64,000 bases of DNA from Gemmatimonadota bacterium (GTDB lineage Bacteria > Gemmatimonadota > Gemmatimonadetes > Palauibacterales > KS3-K002): contig CP070815.1 in the NCBI GenBank assembly GCA_020344215.1, forward strand, positions 418,073 through 482,072. Direction: 5' to 3'. Position numbers and translations under genes: made by a program. Position 1 is the stretch's first letter; every line of letters begins with the position of its first letter. Shown in pieces: positions 42,853 through 51,512 of the stretch. The notes under the pieces were generated by a model. That model saw only the letters and a program-made list of their open reading frames with translations, searched no databases and was not told the DNA's origin.

Positions 42853-44106
42853 GTGAAGCGGGTTGCCTCACTGCGTCGCGAACTGATCCTGGCACTGGCT
42901 CTATTGCTGGTTGCTGCGCTGGGGCTGGCTGCTGTCGGCGTCCTGCTGTGGCTGCCCGTCGGCGGGTCAACCGCGAGCATCGTACTGTTCCTCGTCATTC
43001 TCGTAGCTCTGGATGTCGGTATATTCCTGTTGCTTGGGGACTACCTCCTCCGCCAGATGGTGCTCAAGCCGGTGAAGGCGATCGTGCACGGCGCTGAGGC
43101 CATAGCAAGCGAGGACTTCTCGCGCCGGATTCGGGTGGAGGGCGCCCGCGAACTGGAGCGGCTGGCGGTCAGCGTGAACGAGATGGCGGAGAAGCTGATC
43201 CAGAACCAGAGGCGCCTGAGTGACAACATCCAGTCGCTGAATGAGGTGAACCGGGCACTGACGGAGGCGCGTGACGAACTGATTCGGGCCGAGAAGTTGG
43301 CGTCGGCGGGGCAGCTGGCGGCGGGCATCGCGCACGAGATCGGCAACCCGCTCGGGGCGATCCTCGGGTACATGGAGATAGCCGAGCGGCGGCCGACCAT
43401 CGGAAAAGACATGGTGGAAGACATGCGCCGTGAGGCGCGGCGCATTGACAGGATCGTCAAAGGCCTGCTCGACTACGCCCGGCCGCGGCAGCCGACGCAG
43501 CGGTCCATCGAGGTGAACGATGTGGTCACCGGAGCGATCGGCCTGGTCGAGGCGCAGGGCCACTTCAAGGACATCGACTTGGCCCTGGAGCTGAGCGATG
43601 ACATCACCACCGTTCACGCCGATCCGCACCAGCTCGAGCAGATCATGGTGAACCTGCTGCTAAACGCGGCACAGGCCGTCGACGGCGCGAGAGGCAGCTT
43701 TGTAAGGGTGACCACCGAGACGATCCCCTTCGAGGCGAGTCAGCCGCCCGCCAGGCGGCGCGACGATCCCCCGGGCATCGACTACTCGCACCTGCGGCGG
43801 CTGCAGGCGCGGCGCGAGGGGTTCACTCCGCCACCGTTCAGTGCAGGAACGAAGGTGGTGCGTATCTCGGTGCTGGATAACGGGCCGGGCATCCCGCCGG
43901 AGGTCATCGACCGTGTCTTCGATCCGTTCTTCAGCACCAAGGAGACGGGGCAGGGTACAGGTCTCGGGCTGGCGGTCTCAGCCCGGCTGATCGAGGGCAT
44001 GGGAGGGACCATCGCCGTCGAGTGCCCTGAGGACGGCGGTGCCTGCTTTTCGATCGTCCTACCGACCGTACGTACTGAAGACGAAGTCGAAGTCGAGGAA
44101 GATTAG
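42853..44106 (+). CDS. NtrB/AtoS-like sensor histidine kinase
   Basis: The 417-residue product starts at a GTG. Two N-terminal membrane helices are separated by only a few residues, so there is almost no periplasmic sensor. A HAMP domain follows (VLKPVKAIVHGAEAIASEDF), then a HisKA domain with H161 in IAHEIGNPLGAILGYMEIAE and an ATPase domain (NLLLNAAQAVDG, DNGPGIPPEV, GTGLGLAVSARL). An unusual charged insert (QPPARRRDDPPGIDYSHLRR) lies within the catalytic domain near residue 300. It overlaps its regulator by one base (TAGTG). The signal is unknown; with no real outer loop it may sense membrane or cytoplasmic partners. Confidence 0.85.
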   Translation: MKRVASLRRELILALALLLVAALGLAAVGVLLWLPVGGSTASIVLFLVILVALDVGIFLLLGDYLLRQMVLKPVKAIVHGAEAIASEDFSRRIRVEGARELERLAVSVNEMAEKLIQNQRRLSDNIQSLNEVNRALTEARDELIRAEKLASAGQLAAGIAHEIGNPLGAILGYMEIAERRPTIGKDMVEDMRREARRIDRIVKGLLDYARPRQPTQRSIEVNDVVTGAIGLVEAQGHFKDIDLALELSDDITTVHADPHQLEQIMVNLLLNAAQAVDGARGSFVRVTTETIPFEASQPPARRRDDPPGIDYSHLRRLQARREGFTPPPFSAGTKVVRISVLDNGPGIPPEVIDRVFDPFFSTKETGQGTGLGLAVSARLIEGMGGTIAVECPEDGGACFSIVLPTVRTEDEVEVEED

Positions 44107-45470
44107 TGAAGGTACTCGTAATAGACGATGAAGCCGGGGTGCGTCGCACTCTGTCGATGATTCTGGAGGACGAAGGCTATCAGGTCATCAGCGCCTCGGA
44201 CGGCAGAGAGGGCTTGGATCGTGCCTTGAAGGAGGAGCCCGACCTCATCCTCTGCGACATCCGCATGCCGCGGATGGACGGGCTCGAATTCCTCGAACAG
44301 TACCGGAAGAAGAACGGGCAAGCGCTGGTCATCACCATCACCGCCTACGGCAGTACCGAGTTGGCGGTCGAGGCGATGAAGAAGGGTGCCTACGACTACC
44401 TCCCCAAGCCGTTCACCACCGCCGAGGTCGTCCTCACCCTGCGCAAAGCGGAGGAACGGGAGAAGCTGCGGCGCGAGGTCACCCGCTTGCGACAGCGGGT
44501 CAAGGCGGACCAGCGCTATCCGGAGATAGTTGCTAAGAGCGCCGGGATGCGGGAGGCGGTGGAACTTGCCACGAAGGTGGCTCAGCACCCCTCCACCGTT
44601 CTGATCACCGGTGAGAGCGGTACCGGCAAGGAGCTCATCGCCCGTCTGATCCACGGCGCCAGCCCGAGGGCGACCCGGCCCTTCGTTCCGATCAACTGCG
44701 GCGCGATTCCAGAGAACCTGCTCGAGTCGGAGCTCTTTGGTCATGTCAAAGGCGCTTTCACCGGCGCCCACGTCGACCGGGCGGGCCTGTTCGAGGAAGC
44801 GGACGGCGGCTCCCTGTTCCTCGACGAGATCGGGGAGCTGCCGGCGCAACTACAGGTGAAGCTGCTGCGGGCCCTCCAGGAGGGGGAGATCCGGCGCGTG
44901 GGTGACAGCGCTGCCCGCAAGGTGGACGTGCGGCTGGTGGCCGCCACGGCCCGCGATCTCGAGCAGGAGGTACGCGAAGGGAACTTCCGCTCCGACCTCT
45001 ACTACCGGATCAACGTGGTGCGGATCCACCTGCCGCCGCTGCGCCAGAGAACGGAGGATATTCCGCCGCTCACCCGCCACTTCATCGAGCGATTCGCGAA
45101 GCAGCTTGGAGTGGATGTGTCGGGCTTCGAGCCGGCGGCGATGAAGCTCCTGCTCGGCCACCCCTGGTACGGTAATGTCCGTCAGCTGGAGAACGTGGTG
45201 GAGCGGGCGATGGTCCTGGCGGAGAGGCCGACGGTCAGGCCTGAGGATCTCCCCGATGTCATCCGCCACCCGGAGACGTCCGTGGAGGGGCCGTTCGAGT
45301 CGCTCCCGGCCGACGAGCTGTCGATCAAGAAGCAGACGGCCGAGCTCGAGCGGCGTCTCATCGGCCGGGCCCTTCAGGTGACCGACGGCAACCGCACCAA
45401 GGCGGCGGAGCTGCTCGATCTCAGCTACAGGGCGCTCCTGTATAAGATCCGCGACTACGGTCTCGGCTAG
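44106..45470 (+). CDS. NtrC-family sigma-54 response regulator
   Basis: The 454-residue product has a receiver domain with D51 ([13 protein letters not shown]) and an AAA+ domain with Walker A GESGTGKE at 169-176 and the canonical GAFTGA loop at 216-221. A C-terminal Fis-type helix-turn-helix ends the protein ([21 protein letters not shown]). It is distinct from PilR and pairs with the kinase just upstream. Its position between pilA and the minor pilins suggests a second layer of sigma-54 control over pilus genes, possibly including the pilA promoter. Direct targets cannot be told from sequence. Confidence 0.87.
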   Translation: MKVLVIDDEAGVRRTLSMILEDEGYQVISASDGREGLDRALKEEPDLILCDIRMPRMDGLEFLEQYRKKNGQALVITITAYGSTELAVEAMKKGAYDYLPKPFTTAEVVLTLRKAEEREKLRREVTRLRQRVKADQRYPEIVAKSAGMREAVELATKVAQHPSTVLITGESGTGKELIARLIHGASPRATRPFVPINCGAIPENLLESELFGHVKGAFTGAHVDRAGLFEEADGGSLFLDEIGELPAQLQVKLLRALQEGEIRRVGDSAARKVDVRLVAATARDLEQEVREGNFRSDLYYRINVVRIHLPPLRQRTEDIPPLTRHFIERFAKQLGVDVSGFEPAAMKLLLGHPWYGNVRQLENVVERAMVLAERPTVRPEDLPDVIRHPETSVEGPFESLPADELSIKKQTAELERRLIGRALQVTDGNRTKAAELLDLSYRALLYKIRDYGLG

Positions 45471-45584
45471 AGCCGTCCCCCGGCGTTGATCTTCCTTTGA
45501 CACCTTGTCGCTAATCTGACCCCACGATAGCGGCCGGGGCCATCACCGGCCCTGCCGCCCGACCGAAGTCTGCAAAGTCGAGGT

Positions 45585-46070
45585 ATGTGGGAGATGCGAT
45601 CAACGAGGGGGACATCGCTCGCTGAGGTCGTGATCGTGCTCGTCACTCTCGCCGCCCTGCTGCTCATCGCGGTACCGAGCTTGGCGCGCGCGCGTAGCCG
45701 GGTAGAGTTGGCGGCAGCTCGCCAGGCGTTCGCGTCGGCACACGCCATGGCCCGCCAGATCGCCGCCCAGTACGGCCGGATCAGCCGGCTCCACCTCGAC
45801 CCCGGGGGCCGCCGGTTCTGGGTCGCGGTCGATACGAGCAGCCGGATAGGCGTCGAGGCTCTGGACACGATCATCTATGTGACGTTGGGCGGGGCGGGCT
45901 CCTCGGGCGTGGAGGTCGAGGCGGCACCGCGGACCTTGTGCTTCGACCCTCGCGGGCTGGCCACATCGCGCGGCGACTGCGATCTGCCGAACCACACCGT
46001 CGTGCTCCGCCACGGGGATCTCGCCGACACGGTCACCATCTCGCGGCTGGGACGGCTGCTGCGCCGATGA
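45585..46070 (+). CDS. FimT/GspH-like minor pilin
   Basis: The 161-residue product starts at ATG 45585 (ATG 45594 also possible). A prepilin-type N-terminus is present, STRG|TSLAEVVIVLVTLAALLLI, with Glu at mature +5. The +1 residue is Thr rather than the usual Phe or Met. The rest fits GspH/FimT: SRVELAAARQAFASAHAMAR after the helix, then a beta-rich domain with two Cys (LCFDPRG and GDCDLP). FimT-type minor pilins prime pilus assembly and can bind DNA. It is coupled to the pilV-like gene by ATGA and heads a four-gene minor pilin set. Confidence 0.8.
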   Translation: MWEMRSTRGTSLAEVVIVLVTLAALLLIAVPSLARARSRVELAAARQAFASAHAMARQIAAQYGRISRLHLDPGGRRFWVAVDTSSRIGVEALDTIIYVTLGGAGSSGVEVEAAPRTLCFDPRGLATSRGDCDLPNHTVVLRHGDLADTVTISRLGRLLRR

Positions 46071-46426
46071 GACGCACGACAGCGACCGGGAGCCGGTCGG
46101 GCTTCACTCTGGTGGAGATGCTCGTTGCGGTCACAGTTCTTGCCGTTGGCCTCCTCGGCCTCTCGGCTACCATGGGCGTCGTTGCCACGAGCATGAATGC
46201 CTCGCTTCTGGAGACCCGACTCGCGACTGGCGCGCAGGCCGAGATGGAGAGTCTGCTGGTAGCAGCGGCGCCTCGGCCCGGATCGGGAGAGCGAGAGGCG
46301 CGAGGCTTACGCATAGGTTGGGAGGTGGGAGGGACAGGCCTGAGAGAGATCCGCGTCTTCGTGCGGGGTCAGCTTCGTGGTGCCCAGGCGACGGATACCC
46401 TCGCTACCTTGGTTTGCGCGCGATGA
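46067..46426 (+). CDS. PilV-like minor pilin
   Basis: The 119-residue product starts at the ATG overlapping the fimT stop. It has a basic leader, then SG|FTLVEMLVAVTVLAVGLLG, the classic prepilin helix with Glu at +5. A short second part (QAEMESLLVAAAPRPGSGE) and a small beta domain follow. The GLLG and ATM..A pattern after the helix resembles PilV/PilI minor pilins. It is shorter than PilV of Pseudomonas. It overlaps the next gene by ATGA. Confidence 0.75.
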   Translation: MRRTTATGSRSGFTLVEMLVAVTVLAVGLLGLSATMGVVATSMNASLLETRLATGAQAEMESLLVAAAPRPGSGEREARGLRIGWEVGGTGLREIRVFVRGQLRGAQATDTLATLVCAR

Positions 46427-47349
46427 GCGATCGCCACCGGGTGGGTGCCGCAATGCGGTGGTCGGAAGGTGCCCCCCGCCGGCTTGACCCGCCCGGTTAC
46501 ACGCTCATCGAAGTCTCACTTGTACTCTGCCTCTTGTCGGTTGTCGTAGCCTCGGCGTTTGCGGTGCTCGCCGGCCAGCGACGTTTCTACGCGGCTCACC
46601 TCCAGGTGGCAGCGGCGCGAGACGCGGCCAGGGTCGCTCTTACCTTGCTGAGCACCGAGCTCAGAGCGGCGAGCCCGGAGTCGGGTGATCTCTACGCCGT
46701 CGCGCTAGACAGCGTCGCGCTCCGCTCCTACGTCGGCTCGGGTGTCGTTTGCGGGATCAACGGGGACGAGATCGGCCTGCGGCGTATCGCGGGGACCTTC
46801 ACGGGCTCGCGCAACGACAGCCTCCTGGTCTTCCTTGAACACGACTTCGAGACGGCGGCGGACGACACCTGGGTGGGCAGGGCCCTGGTGGCAACTCGCA
46901 ACGCGGTCAGTGGCCGATGCCCCGATGGGCAACCTCCCGACATCGTCTTGACGGTGGACGCCGCGATACATGGCGCTCCCGTCGGGGCGCCGGTGCGTGC
47001 TTTCCGACCTTACGTCTACCGGCTGTACCAGGGGAGTGCCGGACGCTGGTGGCTGGGCCAGCGACTCCGGGACGGCCGCTTCCAGCCCGTCACAGGGCCG
47101 TTCGCCGACCCGACCGTGGGAGGGCTCCGATTTGAGTTCCTTGGCCGTGACGGGCGCAGCACGGAGGACGCCCGCGCGGTCGTCGAGGTGCGGATCTCTG
47201 TCAGGGCTCGGAGCCCCCGACCCGTGCCGGGTAGAGCGGGACCGCGGTACCTCCACGAGTCGTTGGCCAGCGTCGTGACCCCGAGGAACAGGAGCGCTCG
47301 CGGCGCTCGGGCTGGGAGCTGCTGGCGACGCTGGGGACCGAACGAGTGA
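46423..47349 (+). CDS. PilW-like minor pilin
   Basis: The 308-residue product carries a long basic leader of about 27 residues and then PPG|YTLIEVSLVLCLLSVV, a prepilin helix with Tyr at +1 and Glu at +5. The large globular domain (after AARDAARVALTLLSTELRA) is typical of PilW/PilJ, the biggest minor pilin. Several Cys are present (for example VVCG and GRCPDG). It lies in order between pilV and pilX, as in other pilus loci, and is linked to both by short overlaps. Confidence 0.75.
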   Translation: MSDRHRVGAAMRWSEGAPRRLDPPGYTLIEVSLVLCLLSVVVASAFAVLAGQRRFYAAHLQVAAARDAARVALTLLSTELRAASPESGDLYAVALDSVALRSYVGSGVVCGINGDEIGLRRIAGTFTGSRNDSLLVFLEHDFETAADDTWVGRALVATRNAVSGRCPDGQPPDIVLTVDAAIHGAPVGAPVRAFRPYVYRLYQGSAGRWWLGQRLRDGRFQPVTGPFADPTVGGLRFEFLGRDGRSTEDARAVVEVRISVRARSPRPVPGRAGPRYLHESLASVVTPRNRSARGARAGSCWRRWGPNE

Positions 47350-48509
47350 ACGGGAGCGGAATTGTGGCCGACCGGCGAGGACTGGCTCTGCTGGTGATGA
47401 TTTTCGCCATTGTCATCGTCGGAGCCGTGGTGTCGACCGGATACATCGTCGCTGGCCAGCAATTCCGCATCGGCATCGGTGGCGGCGGAGCGAACGGCGC
47501 CTTCTACGCGGCCGAGGCCGGGCTCGACGCGGCGCTGTACGGCTGGGACCGCACTGTGGCGGCGATCGAGCCGGGCTCGACTCGTCTGGTAGCGTCGGGG
47601 AGCTTGAGCTCTGGCGATGAGTACTCGGTCCGGCTCACCCGCGTAGACGGGGCCCGGCACGAGAGCACGGCCTACTACGTCATGGTCTCGACCGGCTACG
47701 CGCATGGCCCCTGGGGCGGTCGGCGGCAGGTCGCTCTGTTCCTGCGGGCGCGTCTTCCGAGCGGCATCTGTTGCGAGGCGGCTCTGGCGACGTGGGGAAA
47801 TGTCACCGTGACCGGCGCGAGCACGATCAGCGGTGACGACGTGGTCGCGAGCTCCTGGGCTCCGGTTCCGGAGTCGTGCGATGGCGTGGCGGCCGATGCC
47901 GGCCCAGGGGTCGTGCTCTACGGCGGCGGCTCGCTGGTCGAGGCCTCCGGCGGCTCGGTGCAGGGCCGGCCGGCCTCCTCGAGACTGGAAGATGGTGAAT
48001 CGAACCTGCTCGCGTCGCTTGACCGCTGGTTCGCTGAGCTGGCGGCAGATGCCGATCACCGTCTACCTGGCGACACCGTTCTGGCTCGCATCGAGCCGGC
48101 GGTCGATGCCGATGGTGCGTGTGAGCCCTCGGCCGTCGATAACTGGGGTGCACCCGCTGTGCCCGGCCACCCCTGCCTCGACTACCTGCCCATCGTGCAC
48201 GCGGCCGGCAACTTACGAATCACTGCGCCGAGCAGAGGTCAAGGGATCCTCCTGATCGAAGGGGACCTAGAGCTGGATGGCGGGTTCGAGTTCCACGGCG
48301 TGGTCATCGTGAAGGGGGGCATGACGATTCGGGGCGGCCGGGTGTTTGGAGGGGTCATCGTGTTCGACCTGAACCGCGTCGGCGTGGCAGTCGGGGATGG
48401 GGCCCGAATCGAGCTCTCCAGCTGTGCCGTCGGACGGGCCCTCCGAGGGCCGAAACTCTATTTACCACACCCCCTTGCGGAATTCGCCTGGTTGGAGATA
48501 TTGGAGTAG
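47346..48509 (+). CDS. PilX-like pilus assembly protein with repetitive C-terminal domain
   Basis: The 387-residue product starts at a GTG overlapping the pilW stop (GTGA). After a basic leader (DRRG) comes a hydrophobic helix (LALLVMIFAIVIVGAVVST), then FYAAEAGLDAALYG, the AEAG pattern of PilX N-termini. No canonical prepilin Glu+5 is present. The C-terminal 100 residues repeat short beta turns (GNLRITAPSRGQGILLIEGD, then GGMTIRGGRVFGGVIV) reminiscent of bactofilin-like beta-helices, not of PilX from Pseudomonas, which is about half this length. The last gene of the minor pilin set, it may form part of the pilus tip. Confidence 0.65.
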   Translation: MNGSGIVADRRGLALLVMIFAIVIVGAVVSTGYIVAGQQFRIGIGGGGANGAFYAAEAGLDAALYGWDRTVAAIEPGSTRLVASGSLSSGDEYSVRLTRVDGARHESTAYYVMVSTGYAHGPWGGRRQVALFLRARLPSGICCEAALATWGNVTVTGASTISGDDVVASSWAPVPESCDGVAADAGPGVVLYGGGSLVEASGGSVQGRPASSRLEDGESNLLASLDRWFAELAADADHRLPGDTVLARIEPAVDADGACEPSAVDNWGAPAVPGHPCLDYLPIVHAAGNLRITAPSRGQGILLIEGDLELDGGFEFHGVVIVKGGMTIRGGRVFGGVIVFDLNRVGVAVGDGARIELSSCAVGRALRGPKLYLPHPLAEFAWLEILE

Positions 48510-48551
48510 GGCTGGCCCGGGCAGCCTGGTCCCAACTCCCCCCCGCCGTAG

Positions 48552-48580
48552 TTGACAAAGTGACCGCGGGGGGCTATCAT
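48552..48580 (+). promoter_or_regulatory. Sigma-70-type promoter of the pilMNOPQ operon
   Basis: TTGACA (48552-48557), a 17-nt spacer and TATCAT (48575-48580) are near-perfect housekeeping hexamers at ideal spacing. They lie 105 nt before the pilM ATG. This is the best sigma-70 match I found in the window. Confidence 0.75.
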
Positions 48581-48685
48581 ACAGAGCCCTACCCCTAGGT
48601 CCCACTACAGCTTAGTTACCTTCGCTTTCACCGTCGCATGAGGTCGAGGGAGCTTTCACCTTAAAAACCTAGCTTTTCGACAATT

Positions 48686-49732
48686 ATGGCTCTCTTGGGA
48701 ATGGGCCGCAGCAAGCGGACCGTAGGACTCGACATCGGTAGCGGCTACATCAAGCTGGTCGCCATGCAGCATGGGAAAGGTCGCCCGCGAATCGTCAAGG
48801 CGGCGGCCACCCCGCTGGTAGCCGACGCGATCGTCGAGGGCGAGGTCATGGACCCGACCCTCGTAGCCAGCACGATTCGCTCGCTATTCGAGACGGCGGG
48901 GGTGAAGGACAAGAAGGTGGTGACGGCGGTTGGCGGCCGCGACGTCATCATCAAGCGGATCCAGATGGATCGGATGAAGGAGTCCGACGCCCGGGAGGTG
49001 ATCCGCTGGGAAGCCGAGCAGCACGTGCCCTTTGATATGGAGAGCGTCGAGCTCGATTTCCAGATCCTCGATCCGATGGACGAGGGGCTACAGATGTCGG
49101 TGCTGCTCGTGGCCGCCAAGCGGGAGCTCGTCGAGAACAAGGTCGCGCTCCTGCTCGACGCGGGTCTCGAGCCCGAGGTCATCGACATCGACGCCTTCGC
49201 CCTCCATAACGCCTTCGAGCTGAACTACCCCGAGGCGATGGCCGGCGTGGTCGGATTCGTCAACATCGGTCACGAGACCACGAACGTGAACCTCCTCGAG
49301 GATGGTGTCCCTGTCCTTACCCGGGACCTAGCCTTCGGGACCCGGCGGCTGCGCGAGAGCTTGCAGCGCGAACGCGGTCTGACGGCCGACCAGGCAGAGG
49401 ACGTGTTGGAGGGTCGGACCAGCGATCCGGAGCTGGAAGACTTCATCGGGCAGCGGGCTGAGGAAGTCGCCTTGGGCGTCGAGCGGGCCGCGGCGTTCCT
49501 ACAAGCGAGTTCCAGCCAGGCCGGCCTGTCCAGGATCTATGTCTGCGGGGGCGGAGCCCGCGTGCTCCGCATGGCCGAAGCGCTGGCCGACCGGCTGCAA
49601 GTGCCGGCGGAGATCGCGAACCCGGTCCAGCGTGTGGACGTGGATCCCGGGGCCTTCGATCTGATCTCGATAGCCGACATGGGGCCAATGCTGATGCTCC
49701 CTGTCGGGCTCGCGCTGCGGCGCGCCGCCTGA
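48686..49732 (+). CDS. pilM: Type IV pilus actin-like ATPase PilM
   Basis: The 348-residue product has the actin-like phosphate motif TVGLDIGSGYIKLVAMQ at 9-25, a RWEAEQHVPFDM segment near 110, GFVNIGHETTNVNLLEDG near 190 and the adenosine motif YVCGGGARVL near 285. PilM is cytoplasmic and binds the N-terminal tail of PilN, linking the motor to the periplasmic alignment complex. It is the first gene of a five-gene operon preceded by its own strong promoter. Confidence 0.95.
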   Translation: MALLGMGRSKRTVGLDIGSGYIKLVAMQHGKGRPRIVKAAATPLVADAIVEGEVMDPTLVASTIRSLFETAGVKDKKVVTAVGGRDVIIKRIQMDRMKESDAREVIRWEAEQHVPFDMESVELDFQILDPMDEGLQMSVLLVAAKRELVENKVALLLDAGLEPEVIDIDAFALHNAFELNYPEAMAGVVGFVNIGHETTNVNLLEDGVPVLTRDLAFGTRRLRESLQRERGLTADQAEDVLEGRTSDPELEDFIGQRAEEVALGVERAAAFLQASSSQAGLSRIYVCGGGARVLRMAEALADRLQVPAEIANPVQRVDVDPGAFDLISIADMGPMLMLPVGLALRRAA

Positions 49733-49775
49733 CGTCGGCGACTGAGGATGAACTCAACTCCGGACGGATGCTGAG

Positions 49776-50444
49776 ATGCTTGCCCTGATCGAGATGAACC
49801 TCCTCCCCGGTGGTAAGCGGGGAGCGGTGCGCCCGAAGGGCGGACGCAAGCCTTCGCTCCCGAAGTTCGAGGGGCTGCGCGACATGGTAAAGGGCGATCC
49901 CTGGGTCATCGGCGTGGTCGTCCTCGCCGTACTCGCGGTGCTCCATCTCGGCTTCACATGGTTCACCCAGGGCGTGACACTCAGTCGGATCGAGGGCGAG
50001 TTGGCGATCCAGCGTCAGGACTCCATTCGCTACGCTGAGGCCATCGCTGCTGCCGACAGCTTGCAGGCACGGCAGGACACGATCCAGAGGAAACAGGACA
50101 TTATCCGTGCGATCGACGCCGATCGCTTCGTCTGGGCTCACATTATGGACGAGCTGAGCGGCGCCCTGCCGGACTATACCTGGCTGACCGCCGTCTCGCA
50201 GAGCTCGGGCACCGGCAGTGACGTCGAGTTCCGCATCGACGGAATGACCGGGCAGACCCCGGCGCTCACTCGCTTCATGCGCAACCTCGAGGACTCGCCC
50301 TTCATACAAGACGTCCAGCTGCAGTCGGACGAGCAGATACAGCAGGGGGCGAGGCTCGTTCACAGCTTCGTGCTCTTGGCTCGGTACCAGGTCCCGGATT
50401 CTTCGGCGATCGTCACCGAGCCGATTATCCTGGCAGGGGAGTAA
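49776..50444 (+). CDS. pilN: Type IV pilus alignment protein PilN
   Basis: The 222-residue product starts MLALIEMNLLPGGKRG, the conserved PilN tail (INLLP) that docks into PilM. A membrane helix follows at about 44-64 (PWVIGVVVLAVLAVLHLGF), then a coiled-coil and a ferredoxin-like periplasmic domain with WLTAVSQSSG and GMTGQTPALTRFMRNLEDS. The leader between tail and helix is long and basic (RPKGGRKPSLPKFEG). It is followed after five bases by pilO. Confidence 0.92.
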   Translation: MLALIEMNLLPGGKRGAVRPKGGRKPSLPKFEGLRDMVKGDPWVIGVVVLAVLAVLHLGFTWFTQGVTLSRIEGELAIQRQDSIRYAEAIAAADSLQARQDTIQRKQDIIRAIDADRFVWAHIMDELSGALPDYTWLTAVSQSSGTGSDVEFRIDGMTGQTPALTRFMRNLEDSPFIQDVQLQSDEQIQQGARLVHSFVLLARYQVPDSSAIVTEPIILAGE

Positions 50445-50449
50445 GAGCC

Positions 50450-51070
50450 GTGGCTCTGTTACCGGCTGATCCTAAGGGACGGATGCAGGCCCTGGTCCTG
50501 ATCATGGCGTTGGTCGCCGCGGGTTGGTACGTGGCGAAGATGTACGTCCTCGACCCCCGGCAGACGGAGATCAACGTCATCAGGGGCCAGTTGGAGAATC
50601 TGGAGACCCAGAATCGGCGTTCTCGGGCCCTGGCAGCGCGCCGCGACGACTTGAACGCTCGAATGGACCTCCAGGAACGCCAGCTCAGGATCTTCGAGGA
50701 GTTCATTCCGGAATCTGAAGAAGTCCCCGAGCTACTCGACGCCATCTCGCACGAGGCACAGCTGACCGGCGTCGAGATGTCCCGGCTGAGGCCGTCGGCA
50801 TCCGAGAGTGGTGAGTTCTATACCAAGCAGACGTGGGAACTGGCCGTGCTTGGCGAGTACCACGACCTAGGCCGGTACCTCACGCGCATCGCCTCGTTGC
50901 CGCGGATCATTAAACCGACCGGCGTGACCATCGCGCTGGCCCCGCGTAGCCGCGCGACGAGGGACATGCAGGCTCCGTTGGAGATCTCGTTGAGAATCGA
51001 AACGTTCGTACTGGGGGCCATGCGCGGCGCCCAGCCAGCTCAGGGCCAAGGAGCGTCGTCCCGTGGCTAA
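50450..51070 (+). CDS. pilO: Type IV pilus alignment protein PilO
   Basis: The 206-residue product starts at a GTG. A single membrane helix at about 14-31 is followed by a coiled coil (QTEINVIRGQLENLETQNRR) and a periplasmic ferredoxin-like domain (IPESEEVPELLDAISHEA, LGEYHDLGRYLTRIASLPRI). It dimerises with PilN. It overlaps the next gene by eight bases. Confidence 0.92.
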   Translation: MALLPADPKGRMQALVLIMALVAAGWYVAKMYVLDPRQTEINVIRGQLENLETQNRRSRALAARRDDLNARMDLQERQLRIFEEFIPESEEVPELLDAISHEAQLTGVEMSRLRPSASESGEFYTKQTWELAVLGEYHDLGRYLTRIASLPRIIKPTGVTIALAPRSRATRDMQAPLEISLRIETFVLGAMRGAQPAQGQGASSRG

Positions 51071-51512
51071 CGCCGCCGTGTTTCTCGTCACAGCACTTGT
51101 CAGCCTGGCGGCCGGCCCGACGCCCGAACCGTACGCGGTCCAGGACACGGCCACCGCTCGCCAGGCCCCCGATCAAGGGGCCGTCTATCGACGCGAGAAG
51201 TTCGTCTATCCCTCGGACAACCGGCGCAATCCGTTCGTCAGCCTCATCGGGCCCGATGTCGACACGGGTCCCATCTTCGATGACCTCGATCTCATGGGGA
51301 TCATCTTCGGAGGCTCGGTCGGCAGTGTCGCCACGGTGATAGACCGCGCTACCGATAAGCGATACCGCGTGCGCCGTGGCGACGTCGTCGGCAACGCACG
51401 CGTCGTTGAAATCCGGCCGGACGCAGTCGTCTTCCAAGTCACCGAGTTCGGTGTGACCCGAAGCGAGACGCTGCGGATAAGGCGTGGTGAAGAAGAGGAG
51501 GAGCAAGGATGA
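51063..51512 (+). CDS. pilP: PilP-like pilus assembly protein
   Basis: The 149-residue product starts at a GTG inside the end of pilO. An N-terminal signal-like helix is present, but there is no lipobox Cys, unlike PilP of Proteobacteria. The C-terminal domain has the PilP-like RRNPFVSL-type opening (NRRNPFVSLIGP), then LDLMGIIFGG and YRVRRGDVVGNARVVEIRPD. PilP bridges PilN/PilO to the secretin PilQ. The gene symbol is assigned mainly by order between pilO and pilQ. Confidence 0.82.
   Translation: MANAAVFLVTALVSLAAGPTPEPYAVQDTATARQAPDQGAVYRREKFVYPSDNRRNPFVSLIGPDVDTGPIFDDLDLMGIIFGGSVGSVATVIDRATDKRYRVRRGDVVGNARVVEIRPDAVVFQVTEFGVTRSETLRIRRGEEEEEQG

Noticed and set aside
45497..45502. Perfect TTGACA upstream of the FimT-like gene
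   Set aside because: No acceptable -10 hexamer lies 15-19 nt downstream.
48511..48527. GGCTG/CAGCC hairpin after the PilX-like gene
   Set aside because: The stem is only five clean pairs around a self-complementary core and there is no T-tract, so I do not call it a terminator.
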